Origin: Spirochaetota bacterium
GTDB lineage: Bacteria; Spirochaetota; UBA4802; UBA5550
DNA: 41,734 nucleotides
NCBI GenBank assembly: GCA_003246895.1
Contig: QKCL01000084.1
Location: 1 to 41,734 of the forward strand
Direction: 5' to 3'
Shown here: positions 41,103-41,734 of the stretch, piece by piece
Layout of the letters: every line of letters begins with the position of its first letter
Numbering within the stretch: the first letter of the stretch is position 1
The notes under the pieces: model-generated
Seen by the model: the letters and a program-made list of their open reading frames with translations, nothing else
Databases searched by the model: none
What the model was told of the DNA's origin: nothing
Position numbers and translations under genes: made by a program

Positions 41103-41669
41103 TTCTGCCATTAATGTGTGCCCTGCGGTATTTGGGTGTACTCCATCTGTCTGCAGCAGTGATGTAATTTTTATTCCCTCCCTGATTTTTTTGTTCCAGT
41201 AATCATGAACTTTAACCACGGGTATGTTGAGTTCATTTCCGCAGTTTTCGATAATGTTATAATATTTCTCGACATACCTGTTGTCCTCGGAATTCAATAC
41301 AATTGAGGAAGTCATCATAACAGGGATTGCACTGGTTTTGTTTATAATTTCCTCAACAATGCTTTTGATATTATTTTTGAATTCATCGATAGATACCTCA
41401 TTGAAAGCATCATTCAGGGCAAATTGTACTAAAACAATATCCGGATTATGCCTGATTACATCGTTTGTTAGCCTGTAAAGTCCACACCGGGCTGTATCTC
41501 CCGGGTTGCCGGAGTTTATTATATTAAATTTTTTATCAGGGTATTCTTTGGTAAGTATTTCCCTTAACTGACAGAGATATCCCTTGGAAACCATCCATCC
41601 ATAGGTTAATGAATCTCCAAGGGCTACGATTGTGAGCTCACTCTTGTTGATTTTTTCAATTATCTTCAA
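41082..41669 (-). CDS. SGNH/GDSL-type hydrolase
   Basis: This 195-residue enzyme has the four SGNH blocks: GDSLTYG with nucleophile Ser20, NSGNPGDTA (block II Gly), FALND with Asn86, and the DGVHPN motif with Asp175 and His178. No signal peptide is seen, so it is probably cytoplasmic or translated as a small lipase/esterase or carbohydrate deacetylase. It starts at TTG 41669 with a strong GGGAGGA ribosome binding site 7-8 bases upstream, so the TTG is convincing. The 3' end overlaps the convergent membrane protein. Confidence 0.9.
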   Translation of the reverse strand: MKIIEKINKSELTIVALGDSLTYGWMVSKGYLCQLREILTKEYPDKKFNIINSGNPGDTARCGLYRLTNDVIRHNPDIVLVQFALNDAFNEVSIDEFKNNIKSIVEEIINKTSAIPVMMTSSIVLNSEDNRYVEKYYNIIENCGNELNIPVVKVHDYWNKKIREGIKITSLLQTDGVHPNTAGHTLMAESINSVL

Positions 41670-41734
41670 TGAAAGATCCTCCCTAATAAGAATTTAATAT
41701 TTAAAAAAAAATGTTTAAAAATGAATATTTTTTA

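Overview
The window is chromosomal DNA from an AT-rich member of the Spirochaetota. Two tandem FlaB-type core flagellins of spirochaete form, a radical SAM/SPASM protein of the spirochaete-restricted 'spiro-SPASM' type, and the diderm proteins (SurA-like foldase, lipoprotein with a loose lipobox) all point that way. Genes are densely packed on both strands. I see no rRNA, tRNA, CRISPR array, insertion sequence or phage module, so this is mostly core genome with a few lineage-specific modules. I cannot name the genus from this sequence alone.

Layout. 1-785 (minus): the first codons of an MBL-fold protein and an amino-acid ABC transporter ATPase. 786-3741: two flaB genes with structured leaders, a strong terminator and a coiled-coil protein. 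3791-5988: purE-guaA, closed by a terminator shared with the convergent GDP-mannose enzyme manC. 7344-8713: receiver-PAS protein and msrA. 8870-10506: rplM-rpsI, terminator, recX. 10530-12706: acetate transporter, a tiny membrane protein whose start is buried in a hairpin, cupin, secreted hydrolase. 12712-15558 (minus): membrane-anchored protein and a CBS-PP2C phosphatase / HATPase / STAS partner-switching operon. 15744-18406: alaS. 18405-26121 (minus): a long run of cimA, SurA-like foldase, spiro-SPASM, cytidylyltransferase, PseG-like hydrolase, nitroreductase, voltage-gated K+ channel and a small membrane protein. 26284-28652: TPR protein with a degenerate Mrr-like tail, coupled to a lipoprotein. 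28766-32718: SEC-C methionine aminopeptidase, then rhomboid-dut-RNase J joined by 4-base overlaps. 32897-35059: FtsK with no membrane domain. 35052-36349 (minus): DbpA-type RNA-binding protein and methyltransferase. 36487-39257: YidD with a signal-like extension, two paralogous TPR/membrane proteins and an unknown. 39254-41669: unknown, Lon-N-domain protein, PilZ protein, membrane protein and SGNH hydrolase.

Points that stand out: (1) both flaB leaders carry a 7-bp hairpin presenting an AAGGA(A/G) hexaloop upstream of a GGA-containing ribosome binding site, the layout expected for CsrA control of flagellin translation; (2) the spiro-SPASM protein appears to be a fusion of a decayed nucleotidyltransferase domain to a radical SAM core, next to an intact SpsF-type cytidylyltransferase and a PseG-like enzyme; (3) an FtsK lacking transmembrane segments; (4) a compact phosphatase/kinase-like/STAS switch; (5) a small membrane peptide whose ribosome binding site and start codon are locked in a 12-bp hairpin.

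All function calls rest on reading motifs by eye; no database search was run.
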